From Sanderia malayensis (Eukaryota > Cnidaria > Scyphozoa > Semaeostomeae > Pelagiidae), in contig RQOL01000906.1 in the NCBI GenBank assembly GCA_013076295.1, positions 2,294,001 through 2,358,000 of the forward strand: a DNA stretch of 64,000 bases, read 5' to 3'. The notes under the pieces are model-generated. The model had not been told where the DNA came from. It did not search any database and saw only the letters and a program-made list of their open reading frames with translations. Positions 35,983 through 49,996 of this stretch are shown piece after piece. Both the position numbers and the translations under genes were made by a program. Within the stretch, counting starts at the first letter, position 1; the number at the start of each line of letters is the position of its first letter.

Positions 35983-38477
35983 TTAATCGAGTCCTTCTGT
36001 TTCTTCCTGAGCAGAGCTTGCAGCTGCCTTGGGTTTCTACAAACATACATAGATCATTCAGTCAGTACAATACGATGTGTTACAATGGAATACATAAAAT
36101 TTCGCTTAAGCATAGATATAACAGGGATAGCTGCAAACATCAAAATTAATCGGTCAATGTAGTACAATACATTTCGTCAAGCTCTCTAGCCAAGCGTTTT
36201 TATCCCGGTGCTCAAAGGGAATGGCGTGAAAGCCGCCGGTTCTTCCGTTAATTACTTTAAAAAGCAAGCACTTTTATTATCCCCACAAAAATTTTATTTG
36301 TCATGCTGTATTGAGAACACTTTTTATTAATTTTTTCTTTGCCCATTTGCTTTAAAAACGTTTCGGGAAATCAAGTAAATTTGTTTGCAGTGTAAGACAA
36401 AGTAACCTCGAAAAATTCATTGAGTCTGACCCAAATACAACCTTATGAACATAATATTACGAAAAATAATCAAAACGCAAACATCTACTTAATGAAGTTT
36501 AGTTAAGCTCGGGTGAATAATAATAACAGTCCTCTGCCTCAAGAAAAGAATTATTATTATTATTATTATCAAGTTCAGAGTTGAGCGAATTCCTCCATAA
36601 AAAACTTTGAAAACAAACTTCTTATAATGACGGTTAACAGTCCTTATATGGAAATCTTTTTGAAGTGATTGTATTGGAAATTAAATACTTAGATTGGCTT
36701 CTTCAAAAATAAATTTAAAAATTCAAAGCTCACAAGGAATTTCATGACAACATACATAGCTTGCTTTTCCTTCATAAGCAAAAATTCTTCGTCAGAAATC
36801 ACGCAAACATCCTACATAAACTGTAGTGAAACCAAGCACGAAACAACATAGCGCCGGGTGCTTATTAAATATTTTGCAAAATTAGAAAAATATTTGGCAA
36901 AATTATTTGAACCAAACAGTGAAAATTTAAGAATTAGTTCACACTTTTTGATTTTAGGGTGGGCACTTATTGGAGGGGGGCAATTAAAAGAGGGTCGGTG
37001 CTAATTAAAGGAAATACGGTATTTCCTCCTACTCCTGTTTAAATTACGCAGCATTCAACACATTGACTTACTACTGTCAAAATACAGGTCATATTAAAAG
37101 TGTCATACACACAAATGATTTACCTGTGGCGATGATCCAATCGTTGCAAGGTTTTGTAGCAGCATTTGGAAAACAGGTGGAGGCAGCATGCCTTGGAATA
37201 CTTGCAGAAGTTGTTGTGGCTGTCCACATACAGCGATTGCATTTGTCAAGTGCTTTACACAATTTTCATAGTCACCTTGAATAGAAAAGGGTCATCTTAG
37301 TTGAGCCTGGTTGTATTCAGCACTTCAAAGTTTGCCCAAGTCGTTATTAGGTCATTAAGGGTCTTCCTATATTAAAAGTTGAAGTAAAGAATGGTTGATT
37401 GAGTGTTGGTGTGTTAAGAACTTCAAGGTTTGCCTATAAAATTATCAGGTTATCAAAAAATACAAAACCAATCGAAAAGTTTTGCAGGGGTTTCAAATGA
37501 ACAAGAGTCAGTCAGCAAAGAAGATCAGTGATCAAGTACCTTGTGCAAGAAGATCCTCTCCAAGTTGCACTTCTTCCATGAAGAATTTCTGCACAGCATC
37601 TTGATCTTTTAAATTTGGAAGACCCTTAATAAACAAGAAAAAAAACACATGTAATGATCAATCATGTTTTCAATAGAAAATAAAGCATGAAAACATGAAA
37701 AATCTACACCAATTTTGTATTAGGAACGTATAAAATATATCCAAGTTTACAAACAAAACTGACAATTTTCTTCAGGAGGAACAATGTGGTTAAACTATAG
37801 CACTTTAAGCATAGATTTTTTGTAATTTTTAAATAAAGATGCCACCCTCAATTGCAGTTGACCAACTCACTTATTTACTTAATAACTAGATGAGTATAGA
37901 ATTACCTTCAAAGACTCTGAATTTTCCTTCTGTTGTTTCTTCTGCTCTTCTCTCCCTAACAAGAAAACATCTTTTTTAACTTTTGATGTTGTTAGGTGTT
38001 ATATTTTAATTAATTAATTGATAAAATTTGAAATGATACATACATTCATACATACATACACCTCGTCTGGGGTACACGACACGCCCCTTTGTCACGTGGC
38101 ATCGGCATGGGCCTGGTGCATGCCACGCCCACTTTCAAAAAGTGCACACACACAGACACGAAAGGGAAAATCTCGAGTGTGCATTTGCCACACTCTCCAG
38201 ACTGGTCCAAGGAGGAGAATAAAATCACAATAGCCCGATCTGTTGTGAAGCATTCTGGTCCAATAAAAGATGGGAGAGACAGGAAGCGCACACTGACTGG
38301 GCCTAAATCAGCAAAATGCACGTGCAAACAAAAAAACAAAAGACAGTACTTACTCTTTTTTAATTTTTTCTTGAATTCTGGATCACTTCGTCTTTTATGG
38401 TCAAAATATATGCAATAACCAAAAAACCCAACGCTGCAAATGCCAGCAACAATACCAAGATTTTTCGTCGTGATCAT
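35983..38477 (-). CDS. TOMM20: Mitochondrial import receptor subunit TOM20
   Basis: Five exons in phase (38354-38477, 37906-37955, 37540-37624, 37124-37275, 35983-36036) give 154 aa; human TOM20 is 145. The N-terminal signal anchor (LGIVAGICSVGFFGYCIYFD) is followed by HKRRSDPEFKKKL, nearly the vertebrate sequence. The receptor domain carries AVQKFFMEEVQLGEDLLAQG, HLTNAIAVCGQPQQLLQVFQ and LPPPVFQMLL, which form the groove for amphipathic presequences on the outer mitochondrial membrane. The C-terminus ends in acidic residues, as usual. A family-A MITE copy (36851-37021) lies in the 1.1-kb last intron. The gene is head-to-head with KAT5. Confidence 0.96.
36851..37021. mobile_element. MITE-like element, family A copy 2 (left end missing)
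   Basis: Closely matches 17800-17979, including GCTTATTAAATATTTTGCAA, GAATTAGTTCACACTT and the right end GAAATACGGTA. The left terminal repeat TACCGTATTT is absent, so the copy is truncated. It sits inside the last TOMM20 intron. Confidence 0.7.
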
Positions 38478-38730
38478 TTTGGCGAAACTGCGTGCGGAAA
38501 GAATTTAACAAGCACTTGTCATTGAATTGAATTGGTCGTATGGGACGCACGAGGCTATTTCCTTCGCAGCCTGTTTGGCGGAGGAGCAGCAGGTAAAAGC
38601 AACACAAAATGGCGGCATAAAAACAACAGATTATTTTGTTACTTGACGTTTATTGTGATATTTGGAAGAGATTCACCGGAGAGAAAGTTTAGTTTGTACA
38701 ATTTGCTAATGCTAATATTAGATCAACGTA
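38478..38730. promoter_or_regulatory. Bidirectional promoter between TOMM20 and KAT5
   Basis: Only 253 bp separate the two divergent start codons. There is no TATA box, and GC content is locally higher around 38540-38620. Shared regulation of these two housekeeping genes is inferred from the geometry. Confidence 0.65.
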
Positions 38731-42440
<3,710 letters not shown>

Positions 42441-43365
42441 ACGTGTTTCCCTTGCAAAGTTAGTTGATCACTATTAGAGCTTAGCCATTCATCGGTTTTT
42501 TCTTAAAACCCATGAATGGCTAAGCGATAGTTTTCATTGTATCATCTTTGTATTTATTCGTCTGCAAGGCAACGCTGAATATATCTGCATGAATGCCACG
42601 AGGAATGCAATAGAATTCAAATCAGTAGCAGAAATTGTGCGTTTGCAAGTGCCCCCCCCGGGTTAAAATTTTTCGGCAAATTAAAACCGACCTTTTTGGG
42701 GGGGGGGGCAAGATTGTTTCAAACAATGGTTTCAACATGTATCTGAGAAGATTTTGTCGTTTAATTTGAATTTGATACCTTCCACCCCCCAGAAAAATTG
42801 CTTAATTTCTGCGACTGATTCAAATGCAGCTCTTAGGTGTTTACACGTGTTCATGACAACCTGGGAACTCAGCAGCAATGTAAACATTTAATATGATAAC
42901 CAGCTGTTTGTTTCCAAAATAGAAACAACAGAACTTAGTCCGAGAAATTTTCATTGATTGACAAACACAACATTTCTTCACACTTTTTAATATCTCTATT
43001 ATCGTGACACTCATCATTATCATTATTAATATGCTATATTTTCTTGTGGATGATGTTTATCTCCAAGATAAATTAATGTTTTACGATGATAAAAGTCACT
43101 CAACAATTCATGTGTCACTACCATAACTAAATGTCACACAAAATCTGATAATATTAGTAATATTCTAATACTTTTTTTGAATTAGTTAAATAATATTGAT
43201 AATAATTTCAAGACTATTTCATTGCAGTCATAGCTAACTATACCTAAACTATATCTATAAAAAATCCTAATAGCATTCTTAAGTTATTCAATGCAGAGTA
43301 AATAATTAACTAAAAGATAATGGTCTGCACTTTGTAAACCATATTGCAACTCCTTCCCATGATGA
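42441..43365. other. Convergent intergenic region with short inverted repeats
   Basis: Lies between the 3' ends of KAT5 and the desaturase. It holds a perfect hairpin (42479-42525) and a poly-C/poly-G flanked segment (42650-42711). The remainder is AT-rich with no gene. Confidence 0.45.
42479..42525. repeat. Perfect 14-bp hairpin 3' of KAT5
   Basis: GCTTAGCCATTCAT (42479-42492) pairs with ATGAATGGCTAAGC (42512-42525) around a 19-base loop. Confidence 0.75.
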
Positions 43366-45529
43366 TTAGCCAACTGCATTGAGGCCATCAATGAAAAATG
43401 GAGAGATAATTGCTGCCTTTTCTGCTGTCTCCTTTAACTTCTTCAATACTTCAATATTGGCTTGGAAAAATGACTTTTCATAGTAGGGGATTTGGTTCTT
43501 CTTACAGAATTCTTTTACTCTTTTTTGCACTTTACGCAGATGGTTTCTTCCTGCACGTGGAAACAAATGATGCTCAGTTTGGAACTGCAGTCCACCGTGA
43601 AAGAAATCCATTATTGGCCAACAGTCAATATCCATTGTGGCTTCAAATTGTGCCTTGACATAGCCATCTGCAGCATAATTGTCTTGAGGCAAGCCATCAA
43701 AAACTTCCATTGAGAAATGGCTAAGACAAATCTGCACATGAATCAAGCCTATAAGGAATCACAAAGCATTTAACTGATAATTATTTCAATGGTTTCGCAA
43801 TTTAAATATCAAAAATTGTGTTGGAAAATTATAAAAATATCCCAAGTATGATATTGTTTGGTCAAATTACCTGCAACAGCATGAGAAACAGCAAAAAAGA
43901 CAATTCGTTCAGACCATGTAGAACAGGTGGAGCAAACTGTTAAATACCAGAGCCAGAAGAAAGCGCAACAAGCTAACTCAAAGATGGCACCCTTTAGGTC
44001 CTTCTTCTTGAACAATATGTAAATGAAGCTTTGCAGATACAAATTGAGTCTTGCCACAGCCATTACTGGATAAAACAAGTAGTGCTGGTTACGAACGCAT
44101 AGCTTTGCAAACCAGTCAAATTTGAATTCTTTCTGGTGATACATGGAATAAAATGCCTTGAAGAATTTCTTGGAAACAGCAAACACTGGGAGATGCTGAA
44201 TATCGGGGTCGTAATTGTAAGAATTTGTCACAACATGATGGAAATTGTGACTATCCTTCCACCATCCAATGCTGATACCGGTCAGAAAATTGCCAATAAT
44301 CACACCAAAGAAATCGTCATACTTGGTCTTTTGTGTGACAGAGTGATGGCCAATATCATGGCCAATGAATGCCATTTGCTGCCAGAAAAGACCAACAAGA
44401 ACCCCAGCAGAAATTATACTCAGATAACCACTGGAATACTTCACAAGGACCAGTGCAGAAAACAAAAGAAGTATGTTGAATACTCCTTTTTTCAAGTAGA
44501 AGAAATCTGCAAAAATGTGACAAAATTGGTCAAATTCTTTATTATGATGCATGGTTGTTGTTTTTGTAAAAAAATCAATCTTATCATTGAGAGCACATGT
44601 TGAAATAAAAACAAAAATAAAGCTCTATTCAATTATATTTTGCTTAAACATTCTGTGGTTAGGTGGTTAGGTCATGTCTTCTCATCAACTTTGTTTGGAT
44701 ACGTGCAATCAAAATAATTAATGAAAATATGAACTCCATACTCCTCTCCTTCTCTCTAAGCATTGATAGATAGGGTGGTTAAAATAAATAATTACAGACA
44801 ATTCTCCATTCACTGTTTGAATAAGAAACGCACATTGAAAGACACTCACAAGAGACGAAAACATTTAGGTTTCAGACAAAAGGATCGGATAACAGACTAT
44901 CAGACAAAGTTTGCGGCCGTTGTCAACAGTTTAATTTTAGAACGAGGTGTGCAATACATTCATTTTTTGAAGGTTTTTGGGAAGAAACTAAAGTTTCTGA
45001 CGTAAGAAATTTTCGGTGTTGATTCGAAAATATTAGGAAACGTTCGAAAATATTAGGAAACGTTTCAAATGTTTAAATATTCGAAATTTTAAGAATACAA
45101 TTCTCATTGAAAATTGAGAATATCAAAATTTTTTTATAAAAGAATGAGTGTGTTACTGCAGGAAAATCTTTACTTACAATCAGGCTCATAGGCTCCCTCT
45201 TTTTTCAACGATTCGCGAATTTTCTCGAGGTCTTTGGCGATTTCTGTCTTGCCAAGATGTGGTTGCTTTGGAGCATCATCCAATATGCCAATTCGGAAAG
45301 CCGGCAATATGGTTCGTAAAATCTTTTCGTCGTGAAATGTTTTGAAAACATCAGAACAATCTTTTCCAGCCATACAGCGAATGAGTTGGTAGCCACCGGG
45401 ATGTTTTGAGGCCCAATTCGAAACATTATAAACTGAATAATCCACTATCAACCATAAATCACCATCTTTATTGTGCTCCTCGACATCTTTTCGTGAATAT
45501 ACAGCCTTAGGACCCGATTTGACTTCCAT
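43366..45529 (-). CDS. Cytochrome b5-fused front-end fatty-acid / sphingolipid desaturase
   Basis: Three exons in phase (45178-45529, 43871-44506, 43366-43748) give 456 aa, normal for front-end desaturases. The N-terminal cytochrome b5 domain has the heme motif HPGG at 43-46 and its partner His at 66. The desaturase domain carries His box 1 HDIGHH (167-172), box 2 HNFHH (204-208) and box 3 QTEHH (386-390). The Gln starting box 3 is the hallmark of front-end enzymes (delta-4/5/6 acyl and delta-8 sphingolipid). Hydrophobic segments around 126-165 and 290-320 anchor it in the ER membrane. It introduces a cis or trans double bond toward the carboxyl (or sphingoid) end, using electrons delivered by its own b5 domain. 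Regiospecificity cannot be read from the sequence. The start at 45529 gives MEVKSG. Confidence 0.93.
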
Positions 45530-46558
45530 TTTGATATGTACTGTGAAGTACCAGCTTCTCTCTTATCAAACAAGGAAAAGCAGGTATGATAAAAAATTTC
45601 TCTCAGCCAAATATATAATACGACATACACCAAAACATTGACCCAGATCCTGTTGTAATTACCTTGTTCTCAGTACCAATTAGTCGTTGATTTTGCCAAG
45701 AAAAATGCAGGGTTTGTGGTGTTTGTATCAGAGCTCGTTTGTTCAGATTGCCCTTTCGACCATCTGCTCACATTGCACCATTGTCGGTGGTTGTGAAACA
45801 CATCACGTTTTGTCGTCACAAAAAAACACACCCTCCAGACAAGAAAGAAAGAAATCTCTTGTTCAGGCAATGCAAAATGAAAAACCCGCCAGACCTCGTT
45901 TTGAAACAACCCGTGGCGTGGTGCATTGTTCTATCATGCACGAGCACAAGATGTTCACGTGCAAAAGCATTTTGATCACGCTCAAATTAAAACGTGATGG
46001 GGCAATAGAACAAGAAACAAAGAAAGATTAAAGACAAAGGAACAAAAAAAGATAGGGAAAAACACGTTGCATGCTGAGAGTATTGCATGGAATTCCTAGT
46101 AAAAATATCTATCTGAACGAAGGCTGTTAAACGAAATACCAAGGTAAAAGTCTTCACGGCAGTGAGTGGGGACTTTTCTGATGGTGGTACATATGCAATT
46201 TGGCTCGTTGAAGCTTAGGTTAATATATTACTGAAATATGGGTTGCAATATTTTCCGTAGGGATTGCAGGGGAAAATGAGGAAAAGTAGGGAAAAATTGG
46301 CAAAATAGGTGCAGGAAAATGTAGGGGGAAACGCATGCGCAGGAAAGTCATAACAACTGGGTATGGACACCAAAGTGAGTTTGGCAACTTCGGTGAGCTG
46401 GCTCACCTATATCAACAAGCCATTGAACATTGATTGTTACAGCAGAATATAGACAACGACGCATTCTGAAGATATACAGGAAAATTTTATTACGAATTAG
46501 GATTGGACTTTGTACACGCATCATAATTATACAATGAAAGACTAGACGAATAAGTCAT
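45530..46558. other. Intergenic region upstream of the desaturase
   Basis: About 1 kb with overlapping open frames on both strands at 45670-46031, none with a recognisable domain or splice context. Contains the presumed desaturase promoter and the homeobox 3' flank. Confidence 0.4.
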
Positions 46559-47774
46559 CTAATGTATGAGATCAAAACATTCATCGTTTTCGGAGACAGG
46601 ATAAACTTGATATTCCTCCTCCATATTCTCCTTATCTAAAGAATTAACAAAATCGGTTTGAAAGTCGTCAAATTCTTGCATGACATCCAAATTATCATCG
46701 CTTTGAATATTTCTCACGGAGACAGAAGCAGTTGTTTCAACTTGTTTCTGCTTTCTTTTCTCCTTGTACCTTCTGTTTTGAAACCATATCTTCACTTGCT
46801 GTTCAGTCATTCCCAGTTTCCTTGCCAGCTCTCTTCTTTCGCCACTGCCAAGGTATTTATTCTTGTCGAATGCTTTTTGAAGGACCACAACCTGTTCATG
46901 CGAGAAGGAGGCTCGCAATCGTTTACGAGGTTGTTGTCGGAGAAACTGGCGACCTGCTGTTGAAGCGATTTGAAACAAGCATTATGCATTGTTAATACTG
47001 ACACCTATTGCATTGTCTTTCCGGGCATTCAGTTCAAAAACATTCATTTGCAGTAAACAGCCGCGTATAAGAACCTGTGAATTCTGCATCCAGCCTATTG
47101 TTCAAATACAATAGCCCATTGTCTCTTCTATTGTTTTGAATAGGAATTTCAGCCTAGGTACTTAATTCACTGGTTGTTATATGCGGGTGTTTGCTGTATA
47201 CTGTATACGTTACTCCGCTGGAATCCCCGATAACTCGAACAATTTTATTCAATTTCCCGGTGGTTTGAGTTATGGACACCCTATACTACTCACCATATGT
47301 TGCGTAATATCGAGCCAATGTTGGGTTGACGCTGTTGCCGGCAAAAACCGTTGGTTTGTACCAGTGTGGTAAGCATAGCGAGCATCGTGGTTGGCATCTT
47401 GCAAATCGAGACATCCCTTGATTTGTTGAACAGCTTCGTTCCAGCGCATCGTCGCAAAATCCATGCCCCGCAGGACACAGCTGGTCTGCGCTTTGTAAGC
47501 CATGTTGCAAATGTATCTGTCTTCTAACAGCGTCATTCACATTGCTCAAAAAGCGAGGCTGTACACTGCCAAAACTGTGCCTGCAACGCTCTCTCGCATG
47601 ATCAACTCTCATGCGATGCTGCACCATAAAATCACTTGTCTCGTATTCTCTTTGGCATCTGGAACCGTCTACCAAGTGACGACGTATTAAAAATGGTGAC
47701 TGCGAAGGCCGTTGTGCCATTGACAACTTCTTCCCTAAAATGTCCTCAATTGACAAGAACTCTCTCCTTGGCAT
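46559..47774 (-). CDS. NK-like (ANTP-class) homeobox transcription factor
   Basis: Two exons, 47294-47774 and 46559-46956, give about 292 aa. Near the N-terminus, FLSIEDILG (residues 6-14) resembles the Engrailed-homology-1/TN repressor motif that recruits Groucho/TLE. The homeodomain spans about residues 171-230, begins [12 protein letters not shown] and has recognition helix [16 protein letters not shown] with W48, F49, N51 and R53 all present. Tyr at position 54 of the homeodomain (NRRYK) is typical of the NK2/3/4 group. The C-terminal tail is acidic. The combination points to a DNA-binding transcriptional repressor; the exact NK subfamily is not resolved. The intron lies just N-terminal of the homeodomain and ends in a tandem CAGCAG acceptor (exon start 46956 or 46953). 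A TATATAAGG box lies ~70 bp upstream of the start codon. Confidence 0.88.
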
Positions 47775-47839
47775 GATGACTGGTGATACTGATAGCAATC
47801 GTACACGCTACAAACTAAAGCTCTGAGCACAATCCGCTG

Positions 47840-47848
47840 CCTTATATA
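47840..47848 (-). promoter_or_regulatory. TATA box of the homeobox gene
   Basis: On the minus strand this reads TATATAAGG, 66-74 bp upstream of the ATG at 47774. That leaves room for a ~40-bp leader if transcription starts ~30 bp downstream. Confidence 0.6.
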
Positions 47849-49996
47849 CTCTCCCTTTCTCTACCTCTTATCTCCCTCTTTCTGTGTATGCTTGTAGCGG
47901 GTGTGTGGAGGACATGAATAAATGGTGCCTAAGAATCGATTAATTTGTAAGTCAACATGTTTTTCCAGCTGAATGTACGAATATTGCTTGAAACTAAAAG
48001 CCGCTCCAACTTCTCAAGTGGTTTTTATTAGATTTACAACTTGCGGATTAATCAGTTCATAGTGCGAGGTTCAGCAGCGACCAGTTCTCTTCGCTCAACA
48101 GCCAAACCAATGATAATCAGAGTCGTCGTAACGGATTTGCGTTCAGACATTTTTTATTATTTTACTTCAAAACGACCCGGAACCGAAAAATATCCCACGA
48201 GTGTGGCTGATCCCGTACCGTTGATGATGGTAATTTTAGAACCCGTAAAAGTACAAGGCCCTAAAACTCTGTACTTTTAAAAACAGCACGGTTAAATGCA
48301 ACGAATTCCATAAATGGCACATTATATTTACAGGAGCCAAAAATAATTGACATTTTGCGGAAGGTTTTCTGCAAAAACATTGTAGGAAACCTTCCGCAAA
48401 ATAGCTGCAAATCAAATTATGTCTGAATGTAGCTACTATCTGAATACAAATAAAACTACAGTGGCACATTAGGTCATCAGTAATTATTTGTATATAACGC
48501 CATTACATCAAATGTGAAACAAAAGTACTAGCCCATTCATTTCATCCGACCTTCTATGATGTTTGCTTATCATCTTGTTACAGGTTAAATTAATCTAATC
48601 AAATACATAAGTGATATTTCACATCATCAAACAAAACTCATCAGTTTGATTGAAAGACAAAAGTAGCTTCAATTACAATAGATTATACCATGGTCGACAC
48701 CTGAGCCCAGACCAAGTGTCTATCGCGGCAACAACTACCTTGTATGATCATATGTTCAAATAGACAATTAATCAAACTATGATTCTTCGTTTTAGCAAAC
48801 TTACAATGCTGCTCGTGAAACAATAATCCAAGTCACGACACTTTGCTATGCAGATGAGAAAATGACGTGTAGTGATTGGTGGATGACCTTCGGTTCCACA
48901 CCCTTAACGCCCATGTCTCTTGGCCCCATACCTCTGACTGACGAAGCATTAAGAGGTCAGTCGGCCTCAAACATGACCACTCGAAATCGAGCAACCGAGT
49001 ACTTACTAACGAGTAAATTAGAATAATTAAATCAAATGACAAATATTTGTTGAATTAGCTGAGTAAACATCGATTTGTATTCAAGGTATCGTTAATTATG
49101 ACTTTTCTGCTCGAGTAAAATACAACAAACACAATAATAGCTGTTTTAGCTTCCTTTTAGGCAAGACAGGGCTGTGCTTTAAAAACTACACGTGGTTGCA
49201 TTGTGCTGAGACTTGGCATTGTGCTAGGGCAGCCGCAGAATTATCACATGAGTGTTATGTTACTGTTTGTACATTGAAAAACGCATCCCCAACATTGAAA
49301 TGTTTCCAGCTAGGCAAAGAAGATAGTTGTCAATGAAACTAAAAAAAGGCTTGGGGATAGCTCAGGCGATAGCTCATCGGTTTTCTGAGATAGCTTGGCT
49401 CACAAACCGCTCGGAGTTATTTGATTGAACCACTCAAATCTAACCGAGTAATAAATAAAAAGACTCCTTCTCATAAACAACTGGCTGTCGTAAGATCATT
49501 GGCCTGCACGAATACGAGACCACAGTGCGTCATATTGCTTACGCATTAATAACGTAGCAATAAACAGCAGGTTAGATTCGTAACCAAATATTATAAAAAC
49601 GTGGCGAAATGTCTTTGCCGGTAAAGACAGTGCTCCATACCATGGTAGGCAGTACGAGTTTGCAACGATAAGAGCTGTGAGTGGTTGAACATAGCTGTCT
49701 GATGATCGCAATAGCGTGAAACTCTAATGCAGATAAAATAGCCGACTTTACCAATGTTGTGTTCTTTGCGCGCAACTTAAACACTACATTTCTATTTATT
49801 GAGCTTCGAATAAAGCCAGAAAAATAGAACCATCAAGTAGTTACATAAAAATAGTAATAATTCGCAATTGTTCTTCATCGAGATTTGCTTTTCAGGAGTG
49901 AAGTGGTTAAAAGAGGAGTGGATTGACACAAAAAGTGACGGAATATATGAAATACCAAAACATTATCTTTTCAAATTAATCAAAAGCTTAATTGGT
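47849..49996. other. Intergenic region
   Basis: No supportable gene in ~2.1 kb between the homeobox promoter and the GCH1 3' end. It contains an 18-bp imperfect hairpin at 48352-48402 and scattered short open frames without domains. Confidence 0.45.
48352..48402. repeat. Short inverted repeat
   Basis: ATTTTGCGGAAGGTTTTC (48352-48369) and GAAACCTTCCGCAAAAT (48386-48402) are inverted copies with one extra base, around a 16-base loop. Confidence 0.7.

Noticed and set aside
45670..46031. Overlapping open frames on both strands upstream of the desaturase
   Set aside because: Mutually overlapping, without domains or splice signals; they look like chance.
49496..49784. Two minus-strand open frames 3' of GCH1
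   Set aside because: No recognisable motifs; they lie beyond the GCH1 stop and have no acceptor linking them to it.
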